From assembly GCA_020355945.1 (NCBI GenBank), contig CP070627.1:1561788-1568864 (forward strand): a DNA stretch of 7,077 bases, given 5' to 3'. This DNA is from Candidatus Aminicenantota bacterium (lineage in GTDB: Bacteria > Acidobacteriota > Aminicenantia > UBA2199). Numbering within the stretch: the stretch's first letter is position 1; every line of letters begins with the position of its first letter. The notes under the pieces were generated by a model. The model was given only the letters and a program-made list of their open reading frames with translations. It made no database searches and was not told the DNA's origin. The position numbers were made by a program, and so were the translations under genes. Shown here piece by piece: positions 6,083-7,077 of this stretch.

Positions 6083-6254
6083 CCATGGTTACCGGTTGAG
6101 TCACAATATCTTTGACTCCATTAACTTTGGATTCATTGGTATCAATGGTAATACCCCCCCGGGCAGTGGAAAACGGCAGCATCAAAACAATCGTGCCAAT
6201 AAAAATGGTGATTAAAAAAGAATTAATAATAAGTGAAGAGATGGATTTTCTCAT
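6083..6254 (-). pseudogene. trkH: trkH/ktrB 5' remnant: start of a K+ uptake channel subunit
   Basis: The frame starts with ATG 6254, which overlaps the lepB stop as ATGA, a normal sign of translational coupling. The first 36 residues (to about 6147) look like the N-terminus of a TrkH/KtrB transporter: one hydrophobic segment, LIINSFLITIFIGTIVLMLPFSTA, followed by RGGIT. In intact proteins of about 450 residues this leads into the first pore loop. Here no pore loop follows. The next stretch (about 6146-6083, including ESKVNGVKDIVTQP) may be a scrap of the region upstream of RCK_C in TrkA; that is a weak guess. After it the sequence continues with the RCK_C coding region, but in another frame, so this frame drifts into meaningless residues and stops at 5964. 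A short membrane peptide of up to 96 residues could still be made. Confidence 0.65.
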
Positions 6255-6784
6255 TCAACTTTTCCGAACCGGGAAAAGGGCCAATACCTGAAAATGGTTT
6301 TTCCATAGATATATTTTTGGGAAACCGGGCCAAAAACCCGTGAATCCTGGCTCACGGGACGGTTATCACCAATAACAAAATAATGGTCCTTTTGAATCAG
6401 CAGCGGTTTCATATTGATGGAGCGAAACATGATATCCTTTTGGTTGGGCAGGTAGGGTTCACGTAATTTTTTTCCATTGATATATACATCTCCCTCTCTA
6501 ATTTCAATAATCTCCCCCGGGAGACCGATCACCCGTTTTATAATAGATTTTTTCGGTTCATCGGGTTTGTAGAGCACAATAATGTCATAACGGTTGATAT
6601 TATTTTTCACTCTCCATTTGGAAATAATCACCCGCTCCTGGTCACTTAACACCGTTTCCATGGAATTGCCTTCGATTTTATAAGCGGAAGCCACATAGGT
6701 GATCAAGAAAATGGATACCCCCGCGGCAATCAATAGGTTAATAATGATGTATTTCAGATATTGTTTAATTTTGCGTTTTTCCAT
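6251..6784 (-). CDS. lepB: Signal peptidase I
   Basis: This serine protease cleaves signal peptides from exported proteins on the outer face of the cytoplasmic membrane. The 177-residue protein has one N-terminal membrane segment (about 11-34), then the catalytic serine in EGNSM (Ser41), the catalytic lysine in IIKRVIGLPGE (Lys83), and the conserved GDNRPVSQDSRVFGPV block (139-154). Length is normal for the compact single-anchor form. ATG 6784 is preceded by no Shine-Dalgarno sequence and lies 8 nt after the -10 box of its promoter, so translation may be leaderless. The stop overlaps the trkH remnant start by four bases (ATGA), which suggests that lepB headed an operon with K+ uptake genes. 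All catalytic residues are present and the gene appears functional. Confidence 0.95.
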   Translation of the reverse strand: MEKRKIKQYLKYIIINLLIAAGVSIFLITYVASAYKIEGNSMETVLSDQERVIISKWRVKNNINRYDIIVLYKPDEPKKSIIKRVIGLPGEIIEIREGDVYINGKKLREPYLPNQKDIMFRSINMKPLLIQKDHYFVIGDNRPVSQDSRVFGPVSQKYIYGKTIFRYWPFSRFGKVE

Positions 6785-6792
6785 GAAGGGAT

Positions 6793-6821
6793 ATTGTATT
6801 AAATTCGGCCCCTGGTGTCAA
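6793..6821 (-). promoter_or_regulatory. Sigma70-type promoter of lepB
   Basis: On the minus strand a perfect TTGACA (6821-6816) and TACAAT (6798-6793) are separated by 17 bp. The lepB ATG begins only 9 nt after the last base of the -10 box, so the predicted transcription start falls on or next to the start codon. Confidence 0.75.
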
Positions 6822-6827
6822 GGTTAA

Positions 6828-6861
6828 GGATTTTGGATTTTGGGATTTTGGGGATTTTGGG
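6828..6861. repeat. Imperfect tandem GGATTTT repeat with growing G-tracts
   Basis: The units are GGATTTT (6828-6834), GGATTTT (6835-6841), GGGATTTT (6842-6849) and GGGGATTTT (6850-6858), closed by GGG. G-tract lengths run 2, 2, 3, 4, 3. The tract lies directly upstream of the lepB -35 box, where UP elements act; on the lepB strand it reads as repeated AAAATCC-type units. Five G-tracts with 5-nt loops could also allow a small G-quadruplex. Function unknown. Confidence 0.8.
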
Positions 6862-6889
6862 TGCCAGGCAAAGTTTTTGGCAACTGTAA

Positions 6890-6903
6890 CTTCGTGGCTA
6901 AAA
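6890..6903. repeat. Partial second copy of the octamer-type repeat
   Basis: CTTCGTGGCTAAAA differs by one base from CTTGGTGGCTAAAA at 530-543 upstream of the kinase-like gene. Both lie in intergenic DNA just before a gene on the same strand. Confidence 0.45.
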
Positions 6904-6933
6904 TTAGTATTTCTGATAATTCCTGGAAAACAC

Positions 6934-6962
6934 TTGACTCCTTTAATATTTCGTTTTATAAT
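6934..6962 (+). promoter_or_regulatory. Sigma70-type promoter of tRNA-Val
   Basis: TTGACT at 6934-6939 and a perfect TATAAT at 6957-6962 are separated by 17 bp. Transcription would start near 6969, about 5 nt before the mature tRNA end. Confidence 0.8.
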
Positions 6963-6973
6963 TATTGTTTCAT

Positions 6974-7046
6974 GGGCGATTAACTCAGTGGCTAGAGTGC
7001 TACCTTCACACGGTAGAAGTCAGAGGTTCAAGTCCTCTATCGCCCA
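6974..7046 (+). tRNA. tRNA-Val (anticodon CAC)
   Basis: The 73 bases fold into a full cloverleaf: acceptor GGGCGAT pairs with ATCGCCC (7039-7045), the D stem is ACTC/GAGT, the anticodon stem CTACC/GGTAG encloses the loop TTCACAC, and the T stem AGAGG/CCTCT encloses TTCAAGT. The discriminator is A7046. The loop places CAC at positions 34-36, which reads the valine codon GUG. CCA is not encoded: a T-run follows at once, so CCA must be added after transcription. It is driven by its own promoter at 6934-6962. Confidence 0.95.
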
Positions 7047-7055
7047 TTTTTTTTT
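7047..7055 (+). terminator. T-run terminator directly after tRNA-Val
   Basis: Nine T follow the discriminator base without a gap. The acceptor and T stems could act as the upstream hairpin, as seen for single tRNA genes. The last 22 bases of the window after it show nothing I can name. Confidence 0.45.
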
Positions 7056-7077
7056 GTCGTAAAATGGAACAGATACT

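Noticed and set aside
5855..6115. Plus-strand open frame of 86 codons
   Set aside because: It lies opposite the trkA remnant, whose domain match on the minus strand is clear; the plus-strand product has no recognisable features.
5964..6254. A real 96-residue membrane protein
   Set aside because: Only the first 36 residues resemble a family; the rest is out-of-frame reading through the RCK_C coding region, so a remnant explains it better.
6974..7046. tRNA end as a phage or integrative element attachment site
   Set aside because: No integrase and no repeat of the tRNA 3' end were seen within the window; the flanking sequence ends 31 bases later.

Overview
The window looks like bacterial chromosome of moderate to low GC: AT-rich intergenic DNA, sigma70-type promoters, a tRNA and Shine-Dalgarno sites. 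The mix of genes (an AmmeMemoRadiSam radical SAM enzyme, a cytidylate kinase-like/BON protein, an AAA-ATPase-like/PD-(D/E)XK protein, a Trk remnant) fits an uncultivated anaerobic lineage such as Candidatus Aminicenantes or a relative. That assignment is an impression from gene types, not a measurement.

Layout, left to right. (1) 1-324 (+): the last 107 codons of amrS, running in from outside the window. (2) 325-564: a non-coding stretch with a 15-bp direct repeat, a GC-only hairpin cluster, a probable promoter and a tandem octamer repeat. (3) 565-1395 (+): a 276-residue cytidylate kinase-like protein with a C-terminal BON domain, translated from a strong Shine-Dalgarno site. (4) 1456-3753 (-), possibly starting at 3807: a large protein with a divergent PfkB/RfaE-like sugar-kinase fold in its N-terminal half and an AAA+ ATPase at its C-terminus. 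(5) 3808-4029: a divergent promoter region carrying TTGAAA-17-TATAAT on both strands. (6) 4030-5829 (+): a 599-residue AAA-ATPase-like protein with a C-terminal PD-(D/E)XK nuclease-type domain. (7) 5837-6254 (-): remnants of a trkH start and a trkA end in different frames, apparently what is left of a K+ uptake operon. (8) 6251-6784 (-): lepB, signal peptidase I, overlapping the trkH start by ATGA. (9) 6785-6973: a GGATTTT repeat tract between the divergent lepB and tRNA promoters. (10) 6974-7046 (+): tRNA-Val(CAC).

How the genes relate. amrS, the kinase and lepB are ordinary housekeeping or conserved genes. lepB and the Trk remnant were probably one operon that lost most of its downstream part. 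The least ordinary part is the divergent pair at 1456-5829. One gene fuses an apparently catalytically dead sugar-kinase fold to AAA+; the other is an AAA-like/nuclease-type protein of a family often thought to act in genetic conflict. They share one AT-rich control region with near-identical promoters, and the spacer of the minus-strand promoter is almost only A and T homopolymers, so it could vary by slippage. This is a candidate two-gene module. The sequence does not prove that the two proteins work together.
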